This document shows positions 6,897-16,317 of a DNA stretch of 64,000 nucleotides, in pieces. How positions within the stretch are numbered: position 1 is the first letter of the stretch; every line of letters starts with the position of its first letter. A program made the position numbers and the translations under genes. The DNA is taken from NCBI GenBank assembly GCA_946612455.1, contig CAMOER010000004.1, forward strand, positions 1 to 64,000. Reading direction: 5' to 3'. A model generated the notes under the pieces. It did not search any database and had not been told where the DNA came from. It saw only the letters and a program-made list of their open reading frames with translations. Source of the DNA: UBA3305 sp002373555. GTDB lineage: Bacteria > Bacillota > Clostridia > Lachnospirales > Lachnospiraceae.

Positions 6897-8000
6897 TCAC
6901 CCCATCCCACCATTTCTGATGAGAATGCGGATCCGATTGGGCTCATCGCTTCCTTCATCAAAGCTGTACTCGATCTTCTTTGCTGTATTCTGAAGCAACG
7001 AGAGCGACAGCGTATTGTCACTGTCCTTTATGTCAAATGCTTCGCCCTTATAGGAGACAATGATCCCGCATTCCCCGCTTTCGGAGGAATACTCTGCCAG
7101 GATCCGGATAAAAGGTGCTTCGTATTTCGGAAGAAGGATCTGCTGCACCAGCTCTTCGATAGCAAGCCGTATGCGGTATTTCACTTCAGCTGGTACGTCA
7201 TTCTGCATAAGATACCGGTCAAGCTCTGTGCCAAGACCAATAAAATCATAATCGTTGCTGTCGATGACCGTCTCAAACACCTTGAGCTTCTTGATAAATC
7301 TCCGCGTGAGTTCCCTGCTCGGATGATCGAAGATCTCTTCCGGCGTCCCGTCCTCATAGATCCCGCCCTCATCCATATAAAACACACGGTTGGAAATGCT
7401 TCTCGCAAAATTCATCTCGTGCGTCACGATCAGCATCGTCTTTCCGCTCTTTGACAGATCCCTTATGACGGCCTGTACTTCGGACACCATGGTGGGATCC
7501 AGGGCCGAAGTCGGCTCATCCAAAAGGATCACATCCGGGTCCATGGCAAGCGTTCTCGCAATCGCGACACGCTGCTTCTGACCGCCGGAAAGCTCATCCG
7601 GATAGTTTAGCGCTTTATTGGCAAGACCTACCCGTTTCAGAAGCTCCATTCCCTTGTCATAGGCTTCCTGTCTGCTTTTCCCCAGAAGATCCATCGGCGC
7701 AAGCATCAGATTCTCTATCACGGTAAGATGCCCGAACAGATTAAAGGACTGGAACACCATCCCCATATTCTGCCTGATCTTCTTTACATCTGCACCCTTT
7801 GCCGTGATATCCTTTCCGTCTACGATGATCTGTCCGGAAGTCGGCGTTTCCAGCAGGTTCATGCATCGGATCAGCGTTGACTTTCCCGTTCCCGAGGGAC
7901 CGATCACGGAGATGACATCCCCTTCATGGATCGTCACACTGACATCCTTTAAGGGAGTAACGTTCGGATATTCTTTTTTCAGGTTTTTGATCTCAATCAT
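6897..8000 (-). CDS. Amino-acid ABC transporter ATPase with extra C-terminal domain
   Basis: A 367-residue protein. Residues 1-240 form a GlnQ-type ATPase of polar amino-acid importers: Walker A GPSGTGKST, signature LSGGQKQR, Walker B VILLDEPTSAL, switch VTHEM. The usual family length is about 240-250. Residues 245-367 resemble a GHKL/anti-sigma ATPase fold (IRLAIEELVQQIL, then YKGEAFDIKDSDNTLSLSLL and RIRILI), but the N-box Asn is replaced by Gln, so it is probably degenerate and may bind or sense rather than hydrolyse. It overlaps the upstream permease fusion gene by 8 bp, so both are co-translated parts of one importer. Confidence 0.88.
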   Translation of the reverse strand: MIEIKNLKKEYPNVTPLKDVSVTIHEGDVISVIGPSGTGKSTLIRCMNLLETPTSGQIIVDGKDITAKGADVKKIRQNMGMVFQSFNLFGHLTVIENLMLAPMDLLGKSRQEAYDKGMELLKRVGLANKALNYPDELSGGQKQRVAIARTLAMDPDVILLDEPTSALDPTMVSEVQAVIRDLSKSGKTMLIVTHEMNFARSISNRVFYMDEGGIYEDGTPEEIFDHPSRELTRRFIKKLKVFETVIDSNDYDFIGLGTELDRYLMQNDVPAEVKYRIRLAIEELVQQILLPKYEAPFIRILAEYSSESGECGIIVSYKGEAFDIKDSDNTLSLSLLQNTAKKIEYSFDEGSDEPNRIRILIRNGGMG

Positions 8001-11000
8001 GGGTCTTCACCCCCTTTAAGATTTCCTCCCTTTTTCGGCGTTTTGGATTGATCCGCGTCTCTATTCTGCCTACGATAAAGGTGAGCAGTCCTCCGAGGAT
8101 AAAATAGATGACAGCCACCGCGATCAGCGGGAAAAACGCTTCATAGGTCCTGCCCCTTACGATATCTCCCATCTTGGTCAAATCCTGTACGGCAATATAA
8201 CCTACAATAGCGGTCGCCTTGATCAGCGAAACCACCTCACCCTTGTAGGACGGCAGAAAATGAGGAACCGCCTGCGGAAGGATGATCCGGAAAAACGAAT
8301 GGATATCCCCATATCCGAGAGCAAGCGCCGCCTCTGTCTGGCCTTTGTCGATCGCACCCACGCCCATCTTCAGCATGCCAAACACGCCGGATCCGAACAC
8401 AAGGGTAAATGCGATGATCGCGACCACAGTTCCACTCAGCTGAGCCTTTGCAAAAATAATGTAATACAGGATCATCAAAAGTACTACGACAGGCATTCCC
8501 TGCACCAGCCATATAAAGAAGCCTGAAAGTCCATTCAATATTTTATTATCTCTGCGGCATCCCATAAAGATCCCAAATCCGAGCGCCGTACCCAAAAGGA
8601 TGGACAGAAATGTGATAATCAGCGTTGTCAGTATTCCCTGCACGAAAAGCTTATATCTGTCCTCCCGGATAAAGGTCTTGTAAAAGCTGTCCTTAACACT
8701 GTCAAGAAACGTATTCCCCCCGCTCACAGCACCTTTTGCACGCACGATCAGCACAAACGCTGCCTCCTGATATTCGACAAAATCCATCGTTTCCCTGCGC
8801 TCATCCGTTGTTACGATGGAACCGCATCCGATATCCGCCTTGCCTGAGCCGATGGACGCCAGCACCGCCGAAAAGTCCATGGGCATAAATTCCACATGCA
8901 TATCAAGCTCTTTCGCGATCAGAAGGATCGTCTCAATATCAAGTCCCAGGAGCTGCCCGTCGGCACCGACATAGCTCATGGGCTCCAATGCATCACAGGC
9001 AGCGACCTTTACGGTTCCGTTTTCTCCGGGCCAGTCCTGTTTGGGGACGGTTTTTACGCTGTCATCGGCACCTGTCCATTTTTCCCACAGCGCCGTTTTG
9101 GTATCTGCCGGAATCTTTTCGTATGCCTCCTGCCAGAGCCCGCACCTGTCATCGCCTTTTGCGAAAGCCAGTCCGAACGCAGTCTCCCCGAGACTTTCCG
9201 GAAAGATCGCGATCTCCGGATCTTTGTTGACGGCAAGCGCTGCTACTGCGTTATTCATGAGGCCCGCATCCGTTTTTCCGGACTTTACTCCCAGGACCAT
9301 ATCCGGCATGCTCTGATAATAGGTAAATTCCTTTACATCCTTCACCTTGGAAGAGATCAGTTCCTCAAAAGGTGCACCGGTCAGCATGGATAACGTTTTT
9401 CCGGACAGTTCCTCAAAGGACGTAAACGCAGGCTCACTGCCTGCGGTGTTATCGCGTGCAGCCAGATCCTCTGCAGGGACCGCCAGCACCACGCCGCCTT
9501 TGTATGTGGGGTCAGAAAACAGTACCTGCTCTTTTCGCTCATCCGTCACATTCATGCCGGTACAGAAATCATACTTCCCTGATTGCACGGAGGGAATACG
9601 CCCGGAAAAATCCACATCCGAAAGCTCCAAGGCATAACCCCTGTCCCGACAGAACCGCACCACAATATCAATATCGTAGCCCACATTTTTGCCATCTTTG
9701 ATATAGGACCACGGCATATCGGTAGCGGTAGTCACGACCCTGATCGTTCCGTTTTCTCCGGAGAGGTCAGATATATCTACCAGCTTTTTGCTCTCATCTG
9801 TCCCCATCCAGATTTCATCAATTTCCTGAAGGGTTCCGTTTTCCCGTATTTCATTCAGAAAATCATTAAACTCTTCACACAGTGCAGCTTCCTTCTCATC
9901 ATCCTTCCGAAAAGCAAAGCTGACATCCTGGTTTGTAATTTTATCTGTGATATAACCAAGCGCAGGCTGTTCGTAATGCATCATCTTGATATTGGGCTCG
10001 TCCGCAAGAAAAGCATCGATCTTCCCCGCAAGAAGCGCAGTACTTAAGTCCGGATAGGAATCAAAATACAGACATTCACTGTCCGGGAGATTCTCAGCGG
10101 CGATGTCCTCCAGGGGTGTTCCGGAGAGAACGCCGATCTTTTTGCCATTATAATCACGCCAGCTGACCTGTGCGGATGACTCTTCTGCCGCAGTCCCGTC
10201 ATCTGCCACCATAACGCCGGTATAAGTTTCCAGATATACATCAGAATAGTTGATGGATTCCGCCCGTTCCCGCGTGTACTGCAGATTGGATGCTATGATA
10301 TCTGCCTTGCCGCTCTGTGTCGTGGCCAAAAGGGCATTCCAGTTATAGGTCTCTACCTGAAGATCTGCGCCGATCCACAGGGCAAATCTCTGCATCATCT
10401 CCATATCAAAGCCCGTGATGGCATTATCTTTGTAGAAGCTGAATGGCTCTACATCCCCGGAGGTAGCCACCCTGAGCGTATATTCAGGGTTCTGCGGTTT
10501 TCCAATGTCAGGCATGGCGTAGTCACCCTTTACCATCCATCTGTCATACATCTCATCAAAGGTTCCATCGGACTTGATCTCAGCGATAAACTGATTTACT
10601 TTGGATTTCAGATCAGGTATTTGTGAAGCATCCGAAACCGCAAGAGCAATCTTTGTCGGTTCGCCTATGGTCTCATCGAGTACCCGTACACCCTGCATGC
10701 CATTTTTTACGGCCAGCTCCATCTGCATCTTTTCGTATAAAAATGCATCCAGCTTCCCCTGTGCTACGGCTGTATATCCTTCCACTTTATTGTAATAATA
10801 AATCTCAGCATCCGGATACAGCTCTCGCGCCATATGCTCCTGTATCGTACTCTCCTCTACGCCGATACGGACACCCTTTTCCGAAAGGAATGCTGTCCCA
10901 CCGACGTCACCTGCGCCTGCCGCCTCTGCCGTTTTTGCTGAAAACAGAAGCGACACGGCCAGCAGTACTGCCGTCACAAAAACGATTCCACCTGTTCCTC

Positions 11001-11022
11001 TGTTCCTGTATGATCTGGACAT
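7993..11022 (-). CDS. Multi-domain amino-acid binding protein fused to permease
   Basis: About 1009 residues. After a signal peptide (hydrophobic VFVTAVLLAVSLLF, cut near TAEAA) come type-3 solute-binding modules: a partial one opening at EKGVRIGVEEST, complete ones opening at YTLRVATSGDVEPF and GTIRVVTTATDMPW, and a fourth opening at GTVKVAACDALEPM that stops after DERRETMDFVEY. The last 220 residues are a HisM/GlnP-type permease with the EAA loop TEAALALGYGDIHSFFRIILPQ. ATG at 11022 has GAGG 6 nt upstream and starts the signal peptide directly; 18 codons further upstream lack a suitable site. Usual fusions carry one or two binding modules, so this one is long. Confidence 0.88.
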   Translation of the reverse strand: MSRSYRNRGTGGIVFVTAVLLAVSLLFSAKTAEAAGAGDVGGTAFLSEKGVRIGVEESTIQEHMARELYPDAEIYYYNKVEGYTAVAQGKLDAFLYEKMQMELAVKNGMQGVRVLDETIGEPTKIALAVSDASQIPDLKSKVNQFIAEIKSDGTFDEMYDRWMVKGDYAMPDIGKPQNPEYTLRVATSGDVEPFSFYKDNAITGFDMEMMQRFALWIGADLQVETYNWNALLATTQSGKADIIASNLQYTRERAESINYSDVYLETYTGVMVADDGTAAEESSAQVSWRDYNGKKIGVLSGTPLEDIAAENLPDSECLYFDSYPDLSTALLAGKIDAFLADEPNIKMMHYEQPALGYITDKITNQDVSFAFRKDDEKEAALCEEFNDFLNEIRENGTLQEIDEIWMGTDESKKLVDISDLSGENGTIRVVTTATDMPWSYIKDGKNVGYDIDIVVRFCRDRGYALELSDVDFSGRIPSVQSGKYDFCTGMNVTDERKEQVLFSDPTYKGGVVLAVPAEDLAARDNTAGSEPAFTSFEELSGKTLSMLTGAPFEELISSKVKDVKEFTYYQSMPDMVLGVKSGKTDAGLMNNAVAALAVNKDPEIAIFPESLGETAFGLAFAKGDDRCGLWQEAYEKIPADTKTALWEKWTGADDSVKTVPKQDWPGENGTVKVAACDALEPMSYVGADGQLLGLDIETILLIAKELDMHVEFMPMDFSAVLASIGSGKADIGCGSIVTTDERRETMDFVEYQEAAFVLIVRAKGAVSGGNTFLDSVKDSFYKTFIREDRYKLFVQGILTTLIITFLSILLGTALGFGIFMGCRRDNKILNGLSGFFIWLVQGMPVVVLLMILYYIIFAKAQLSGTVVAIIAFTLVFGSGVFGMLKMGVGAIDKGQTEAALALGYGDIHSFFRIILPQAVPHFLPSYKGEVVSLIKATAIVGYIAVQDLTKMGDIVRGRTYEAFFPLIAVAVIYFILGGLLTFIVGRIETRINPKRRKREEILKGVKTHD

Positions 11023-11201
11023 AAAACACCTCACTGTCATCACCTCACTGTCACCCTGCGCTTCCCGGATCGGCACCTGCTGCCGGTCGTTCCTGTGACA
11101 GCCTGGTCAGCACGGAGCTCTGATGGAACTCCCTGATCAGTCACTCCGCCGTCTCCGGCTCTGCGGCAGTCCGCTCCTCCGAAAGTTCCTCCATCCAAAA
11201 G

Positions 11202-11232
11202 AAAGCAGCTGTTTCATCCACCGCTGCTTTTT
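11202..11232 (-). terminator. Terminator after the hypB pair
   Basis: AAAGCAGC pairs with GCTGCTTT across a 13-nt loop; CTTTTG follows on the minus strand. It separates the HypB-like genes from the transporter genes downstream. Confidence 0.6.
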
Positions 11233-11241
11233 ATACACTCC

Positions 11242-11907
11242 TTATTTTTTCATCTCCGCCAGGAGATAGTCCGTTAGTTCCTCCATGCCTTCGCCTGTCT
11301 TCGCGCTGACCGGAATGATCGTAACGCCGGGATGCAGCCTGCGGACCCTTTCCTTCGCCTTCTCCATATCAAAATTGAAGAAATCCATCGTATCCGTCTT
11401 CGTGATCAGGACCACATCGCTCACGGTAAACATCAGCGGATACTTCAACGGCTTATCGTCGCCTTCCGGGACGGAAAGCAGCATGATATTCTTATTGGCC
11501 CCGGTATCGAACTCGGCCGGGCAGACCAGGTTGCCGATGTTCTCCAGGATCAGCAGATCGGTATCCTCCACGCCGAACTCTTTGATGGCACGGAACGTCA
11601 TGTCCGCATCGATATGGCAGAGCCCGTTGTTATGGATCTGGATAGCTCTCACGCCGGTCGCATCCGCCACGCGCTGCGCATCGAGTGTGGATTCGATATC
11701 CACATCCATTTCCGCGATGCGGATGCGGTCTTTCAGGCGGTTCACCAGCGCTGTCAGCAGCGTTGTTTTTCCGGAGCCTGGCGCGGACATGACATTGATC
11801 ATGTAAACGCCCCGCTCTTCCAGATAGGCTCTTACTTCTTCCGCGGCTCTGTCATTTCCCGCGAATATATTTTCATTGATCGAAATGATCTTTACATTGC
11901 CGCTCAT
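11242..11907 (-). CDS. hypB: HypB-like nickel-insertion GTPase (second of tandem pair)
   Basis: A 221-residue SIMIBI-class GTPase of the HypB family, which uses GTP to hand nickel to hydrogenase. Seen: P-loop SAPGSGKTTLL, switch region EMDVDIES, metal-binding NNGLCHIDADM, the family signature LENIGNLVCPAEFD and the guanine-specificity ITKTD. The N-terminal CxxCGC and His-rich tail of some HypB proteins are missing. It overlaps its paralogue at 11904-12572 by 4 bp. No hypA or hydrogenase genes lie in the window. The cobalt/nickel importer at 41-44 kb would supply the metal. Confidence 0.85.
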   Translation of the reverse strand: MSGNVKIISINENIFAGNDRAAEEVRAYLEERGVYMINVMSAPGSGKTTLLTALVNRLKDRIRIAEMDVDIESTLDAQRVADATGVRAIQIHNNGLCHIDADMTFRAIKEFGVEDTDLLILENIGNLVCPAEFDTGANKNIMLLSVPEGDDKPLKYPLMFTVSDVVLITKTDTMDFFNFDMEKAKERVRRLHPGVTIIPVSAKTGEGMEELTDYLLAEMKK

Positions 11908-12572
11908 GCTTTCAGCTCCCTTACTCTTCTGATCAGATACTCCGCCAGCTCCGCGACGCCTTCCCCGGTCTTCGCGGAAATATAAAAGATCTTCATGCCG
12001 GGATTTCTTGCGAGAACCGCCTTTTCCATCCGCGCTTTGTCAAAATCGAATACGGAAAGCGCGTCGATCTTATTCACCGCCATGACATCCGCCACTTCAT
12101 ACATCAGCGGATATTTGACCGGCTTGTCGTCCCCCTCCGGCACGGAAAGGATCGTCATGTTGATCTGCGCGCCCGTGTCAAACTCGGCCGGGCAGACCAG
12201 ATTGCCGATATTCTCCAGCACGATCAGGTCCAGATCGTCCTGCCCGAAAGCCCGGATGCCCTGCCTGGTCATGTCGGCGTCCAGATGGCACATACCGCCG
12301 GTATGCAGCTGAATCGACGGAATGCCTGCTTCCCGGATCGTTTCCGCATCCACCGCAGAATCGATGTCTGCTTCCATGACGCCGAAACGGATATTCCCGT
12401 CAAAATATTTCTTTAAGGCAAGCAGTGTGCTGGTCTTGCCTGCGCCCGGACTGGACATCAGATTAAGCAGGCAGATGCCTTTCTCTTTCAGTTCGTTCCG
12501 AAGGACATCGGCATCCTTATCATTGTCCTCCAGAATCGATTCCTTCAGTTCGATGATCTTCATATCTTCCAT
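11904..12572 (-). CDS. hypB: HypB-like nickel-insertion GTPase (first of tandem pair)
   Basis: A 222-residue paralogue of the preceding entry, roughly half identical by eye. P-loop SSPGAGKTSTLL, metal site TGGMCHLDADM, LENIGNLVCPAEFDTGAQ, and VNKID for guanine recognition. Both copies keep the Cys-His and Cys metal ligands and look functional, so this is specialisation or a heterodimer rather than decay. HypB works as a dimer, so a two-gene dimer is plausible. The upstream leader carries a twin hairpin at 12651-12712. Confidence 0.85.
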   Translation of the reverse strand: MEDMKIIELKESILEDNDKDADVLRNELKEKGICLLNLMSSPGAGKTSTLLALKKYFDGNIRFGVMEADIDSAVDAETIREAGIPSIQLHTGGMCHLDADMTRQGIRAFGQDDLDLIVLENIGNLVCPAEFDTGAQINMTILSVPEGDDKPVKYPLMYEVADVMAVNKIDALSVFDFDKARMEKAVLARNPGMKIFYISAKTGEGVAELAEYLIRRVRELKA

Positions 12573-12650
12573 TGATCCGCTCCCGATATCAACACCCGGC
12601 GCACGGAAAGCACGGCTTCCGGCGTCCGGATCATTTGTTTTTCAGTGCAG

Positions 12651-12712
12651 TGAAAATGCTTGCTTGCATAAGCATTTTCACAAACGTCGATGAAAGAACA
12701 CAGTTCTTTCAT
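12651..12712. repeat. Twin-hairpin element, copy 3
   Basis: TGAAAATGCTT pairs with AAGCATTTTCA (12651-12680) and GATGAAAGAAC pairs with GTTCTTTCAT (12689-12712). Order, spacing and the ATGCTTGCT loop resemble the elements at 149 and 6642 although the second stem has different bases. Confidence 0.5.
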
Positions 12713-12766
12713 ACTTATTTTCGTTTCGTATTTTATCACAGGATGCGGGCGGTTACAACTTATCAG

Positions 12767-12795
12767 TTTATTATCTGTCTCAATTACGATATACT
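12767..12795 (+). promoter_or_regulatory. Candidate promoter of the GH3 gene
   Basis: TTTATT (-35) and TATACT (-10) with a 17-bp spacer, 46 bp upstream of the start codon. Confidence 0.5.
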
Positions 12796-12840
12796 ATGAA
12801 CAGAAATTGATTCCGCCAGCGAAAGAAAGGAAGGTACCCC

Positions 12841-15267
12841 ATGGCACTTCAGGCATATGAGAAAGAACATCTGCGCAGGCTGCGGAGCCTGCTCCCCGAA
12901 TGTACCGTTCTCCTGAAAAGAGACGGCCGTTTCCCTCTGGACGCCCCGGGCGAAATCGCCCTCTACGGCAGCGGCGCGAGAAAAACGGTCTTCGGCGGCA
13001 CCGGATCCGGGGAGGTCAACTCCCGCTTCCGCATTTCCATCGAAAAAGGACTGGAAATGGCCGGGTTCACCGTCACGACGAAGCCCTGGCTGGATGCTTT
13101 TGATCAGATCCTGGCCGATGCCAAAGTCCGGTTCATCAGGGAGATCAAAGCCCGTGCCAGAAAAAATCACCGTCTGGCCGTGGTGGAGGGCATGGGCGCG
13201 GTCATGCCCCAGCCCGCATACGACCTGCCTCTGAATGGTACCGGCTCCACCGCACTCTATGTGCTCTCCCGGATTTCCGGGGAAGGAAATGACCGGCAAA
13301 GTACCGCCGGGGATATCCTCCTCACGCCTTCCGAGATCCGCGATATCCTGGCGCTGGACCGCCAATACGAGCGGTTCATGCTCGTCCTGAATGTCGGCGG
13401 CCCGGTCGATCTGACGCCCGTCCTGTCCGTCGGCAATATCCTCGTCCTCTCCCAGCTGGGTGCTGCCACCGGTGTTGCCCTTGCGGATCTTCTCCTCGGA
13501 AAAACCGTTCCCTCCGGGAAGCTCTCCACCACATGGTCCGCCTGGGAAGATTACTGCAGCATCGGGGATTTCGGTGAACATGACGACACCCGCTACCGGG
13601 AAGGGATCTACGTCGGGTACCGGTATTTTGACAGCGTCGGCAAAAAGGCGCTCTTTCCTTTCGGCTATGGCCTCGGATACACCGACTTTACAGTCTCCGA
13701 TATCTGTACCGCACTGGATGGCGAGATCATCACAGTGACCGCCCGGATCGAAAACACCGGCGCTTTCCCCGGCAGGGAAACGCTTCAGGTTTACCTTTCT
13801 TCCCCGGCCGGCCGGCTTGACCAGCCTTATCAGAGCCTCGCAGCCTTTGTCAAGACGGATCTGCTCGCTCCCGGAGAGATACAGGCGGTCGAGGCTTCCT
13901 TCCTGCTTTCCGAGTGTGCCTCCTACGATACCGAACAGAGCTGTTTTGTGCTCGAGGCCGGCGATTACATCGTCCGCACGGGGGTGTGCAGCGCCTGCAG
14001 TCAGCCTGCAGCGATTCTGCGGCTTGAGAGCGAAATCACTGTCAGCAGACACCGCCGCCTGAATCGAACCGCCGATTTTCAGGACTGGAAACCGGATGCG
14101 CCGGTTCCGTGCGGGCTGTCGGATGATCTGCCTGTCCTCCCGGTGGATCCGGACAGTATCTGCTGCCGGGAAGTCACTTATGATGTCTCCCCGGAGATCG
14201 ATCCTCTGGTGAAGGCTCTGACCGATGAGCAGCTTTCCACCCTGTGCTGCGGCGCCTACAACCCGAAGGGCGGCATGACGAGCGTCATCGGGAATGCCAG
14301 CTTTTCTGTCGCCGGCGCCGCTGGAGAGAGTTCACACATTGCGGAGAATCAGGGCTTCCCTGCTGTCGTCATGGCCGACGGTCCCGCGGGACTCCGTCTC
14401 TCAAAAGACTATATCAAGGATGCGCATGGCGTCACCTCCATCGGGCTCGCCCTGCCCGCGACAATGACGGATTTCCTGCCGAAACCGGTCACTGCGTTCA
14501 TGGTCCTGACGCAGAAGAAACCGGGAGCCGGCGGGAAAATTCTGCACCAGTACTGCACGGCCATCCCGATCGGAACAGCCATTGCCCAGAGCTTTCATCC
14601 TGCGCTTGCGGAAACCTGCGGCGATATCGTGGGAACGGAAATGCGCCGCTTCGGTGTCCATCTGTGGCTTGCGCCGGCGCTCAACATTCACCGTTCCATC
14701 CGCTGCGGACGCAACTTCGAATACTTCTCGGAGGATCCGCTGGTGAGCGGGATCATGGCGGCCGCCATCACGAACGGCGTGCAGCGCCATCCGCACTGCG
14801 GAACGACCATCAAGCACTACTGCGTCAACAACCAGGAGACGAACCGTTTCAACTCCAACAGCATCGTCAGCGAACGGGCGCTGCGTGAGATCTATCTGAA
14901 AGGCTTTGGCATTTGTATCCGGAGATCCCAGCCGCTCGCGGTGATGACTTCCTATAATCTGCTGAACGGCGTGCACACGTCGGAGAGCCGGGATCTCATC
15001 GAGAACGTCCTGCGATGTGACTTCGGCTATCAGGGCATGGTCATGACCGACTGGGTCATTGCCGGGATGGAGGACAGATCTTCCGTTCACCGCGGCGCTG
15101 TATCCAATGAGATCGTCGCTTCGGGGAACGACATCGTGATGCCCGGCAGCAGGAAGGATGATGAGAACATCCGGAAAGCACTGGCAGACGGACGGCTTAA
15201 AAGAGAACAGCTCGAGGCGAATGCCAGCCGGCTGCTGAAAATCGCAAGAACGCTGACTGCCGAATAA
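12841..15267 (+). CDS. Glycoside hydrolase family 3 with reversed domain order
   Basis: An 808-residue beta-glucosidase-like enzyme. The usual order is inverted: the alpha/beta sandwich comes first (about 1-250, ending FPFGYGLGYT), then a fibronectin III-like domain (270-370), then the catalytic TIM barrel (about 440-808). The barrel keeps MADGPAGLR, LAPALNIHRSIRCGRNFEYFSEDP, KHYCVNNQE and the nucleophile Asp in GMVMTDW. The inverted order is known for beta-glucosidases of Ruminococcus and Butyrivibrio. No signal peptide, so cytoplasmic and acting on imported glycosides. GAAAGGAAGG lies 7 nt before ATG. The sugar specificity cannot be read. Confidence 0.9.
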   Translation: MALQAYEKEHLRRLRSLLPECTVLLKRDGRFPLDAPGEIALYGSGARKTVFGGTGSGEVNSRFRISIEKGLEMAGFTVTTKPWLDAFDQILADAKVRFIREIKARARKNHRLAVVEGMGAVMPQPAYDLPLNGTGSTALYVLSRISGEGNDRQSTAGDILLTPSEIRDILALDRQYERFMLVLNVGGPVDLTPVLSVGNILVLSQLGAATGVALADLLLGKTVPSGKLSTTWSAWEDYCSIGDFGEHDDTRYREGIYVGYRYFDSVGKKALFPFGYGLGYTDFTVSDICTALDGEIITVTARIENTGAFPGRETLQVYLSSPAGRLDQPYQSLAAFVKTDLLAPGEIQAVEASFLLSECASYDTEQSCFVLEAGDYIVRTGVCSACSQPAAILRLESEITVSRHRRLNRTADFQDWKPDAPVPCGLSDDLPVLPVDPDSICCREVTYDVSPEIDPLVKALTDEQLSTLCCGAYNPKGGMTSVIGNASFSVAGAAGESSHIAENQGFPAVVMADGPAGLRLSKDYIKDAHGVTSIGLALPATMTDFLPKPVTAFMVLTQKKPGAGGKILHQYCTAIPIGTAIAQSFHPALAETCGDIVGTEMRRFGVHLWLAPALNIHRSIRCGRNFEYFSEDPLVSGIMAAAITNGVQRHPHCGTTIKHYCVNNQETNRFNSNSIVSERALREIYLKGFGICIRRSQPLAVMTSYNLLNGVHTSESRDLIENVLRCDFGYQGMVMTDWVIAGMEDRSSVHRGAVSNEIVASGNDIVMPGSRKDDENIRKALADGRLKREQLEANASRLLKIARTLTAE

Positions 15268-15289
15268 AACAGCAGAAGGGGAAACATTC

Positions 15290-16249
15290 ATGAAAGAGAT
15301 ACCGGTAACGGATTTTGAAAATATCAGGATCGGGCAGACAGAGAATGCGGAGGCTGCGACCGGCTGCACGGTCTTCATCTGCGATACCGGCATGCGCGCC
15401 GGCCTGGATGTGCGCGGCGGCGGTCCGGCTTCCCGGGAGAGCCAGCTGCTCAATCCGCTGATGGCGGCGCAGGCCGTCCACGCGATCGTCCTGTCCGGCG
15501 GAAGCGCTTATGGTCTGGAAGCCGCGAACGGCGTGATGAAATATCTGGAGGAGAAAGGCCTCGGCTACGATACCGGGTTCGCGCTTGTTCCGCTCGTGGC
15601 GCAGGCGGATATCTATGATCTGTCGGTCGCAAGCGCGGATGTAAGGCCGGATGCCGAAATGGGATATGAAGCTGCCCGCATTGCTTTTGAAGCGCCGAAT
15701 TACCGGGACGGCAATTACGGCGTCGGATGCGGCGCGACCGTGGGAAAGATTGCCGGGATGGAGACCTGCATGAAATCCGGCATCGGAAGCTATGCCGTGC
15801 AGATCGGTGCACTGAAGGTAGGGGCTGTCGTCGTGGTAAACGCACTGGGCGATGTTTTCGACTGGAAGACCGGAGAACAGATCGCCGGTCTTCTGACGGA
15901 GGATAAAACGGCACTGCGCAGTACAAATGAATATATGCGTGCCTCCATTGCAGCCGTGGACAACAAATTTACCGGCAATACCACGCTCGCCGTCGTTATG
16001 ACAAACGCCTCGTTTGACAAGGCGCAGCTCTGCAAGATCGCCGGGATGGCGCATGACGGATACGCCAGATCGATCAATCCCGTCCACACGTCCGCCGACG
16101 GCGACAGTATCTACGCCGTTTCTGTCGGGGATGTTTCGGCGGATCAGGATCTGACCGGGGCACTGGCCGCCGAAGTCGTCAGCGAAGCGATCAAGCGCGC
16201 CGTTTGGAGTGCCGAAAGCGCCTACGGATATCCCGCCGCGAAGAAATAA
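15290..16249 (+). CDS. P1 family aminopeptidase (DmpA type)
   Basis: A 319-residue self-processing N-terminal nucleophile hydrolase. Family marks: VRGGGPASRES near the start, VLSGGSAYGLEAANGV, GVGCGATVGK, and NTTLAVVMTNA, where the chain is normally cut before the Ser/Thr nucleophile (here Thr in GNTTL). Members act as beta- or L-aminopeptidases and D-esterases. It follows the GH3 gene by 22 bp with AGAAGGGGAAAC as ribosome site, so they are probably co-transcribed. A terminator-like inverted repeat starts at its stop codon. Confidence 0.9.
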   Translation: MKEIPVTDFENIRIGQTENAEAATGCTVFICDTGMRAGLDVRGGGPASRESQLLNPLMAAQAVHAIVLSGGSAYGLEAANGVMKYLEEKGLGYDTGFALVPLVAQADIYDLSVASADVRPDAEMGYEAARIAFEAPNYRDGNYGVGCGATVGKIAGMETCMKSGIGSYAVQIGALKVGAVVVVNALGDVFDWKTGEQIAGLLTEDKTALRSTNEYMRASIAAVDNKFTGNTTLAVVMTNASFDKAQLCKIAGMAHDGYARSINPVHTSADGDSIYAVSVGDVSADQDLTGALAAEVVSEAIKRAVWSAESAYGYPAAKK

Positions 16250-16317
16250 CCCACGGGGACCGTGGGTTACGCACAACTTGCTGAGATAACCCGCTGTGCC
16301 TGTCCCCGTGGGTTACA
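16247..16317. repeat. TAACCCACGG inverted repeats, group 1
   Basis: TAACCCACGG, GGACCGTGGGTTA and a further CCTGTCCCCGTGGGTTAC in 70 bp. The first pair forms a near-perfect hairpin between the convergent P1 peptidase and phosphoesterase genes and may end transcription on both strands. Related copies occur at 16832-16852 and 17921-17949. Confidence 0.6.

Noticed and set aside
11077..11201. T-box or other amino-acid riboswitch before the transporter gene
   Set aside because: A hairpin with CTGGTCAG/CTGATCAG is visible but no T-box sequence (TGGNACCGCG) or specifier loop was found.
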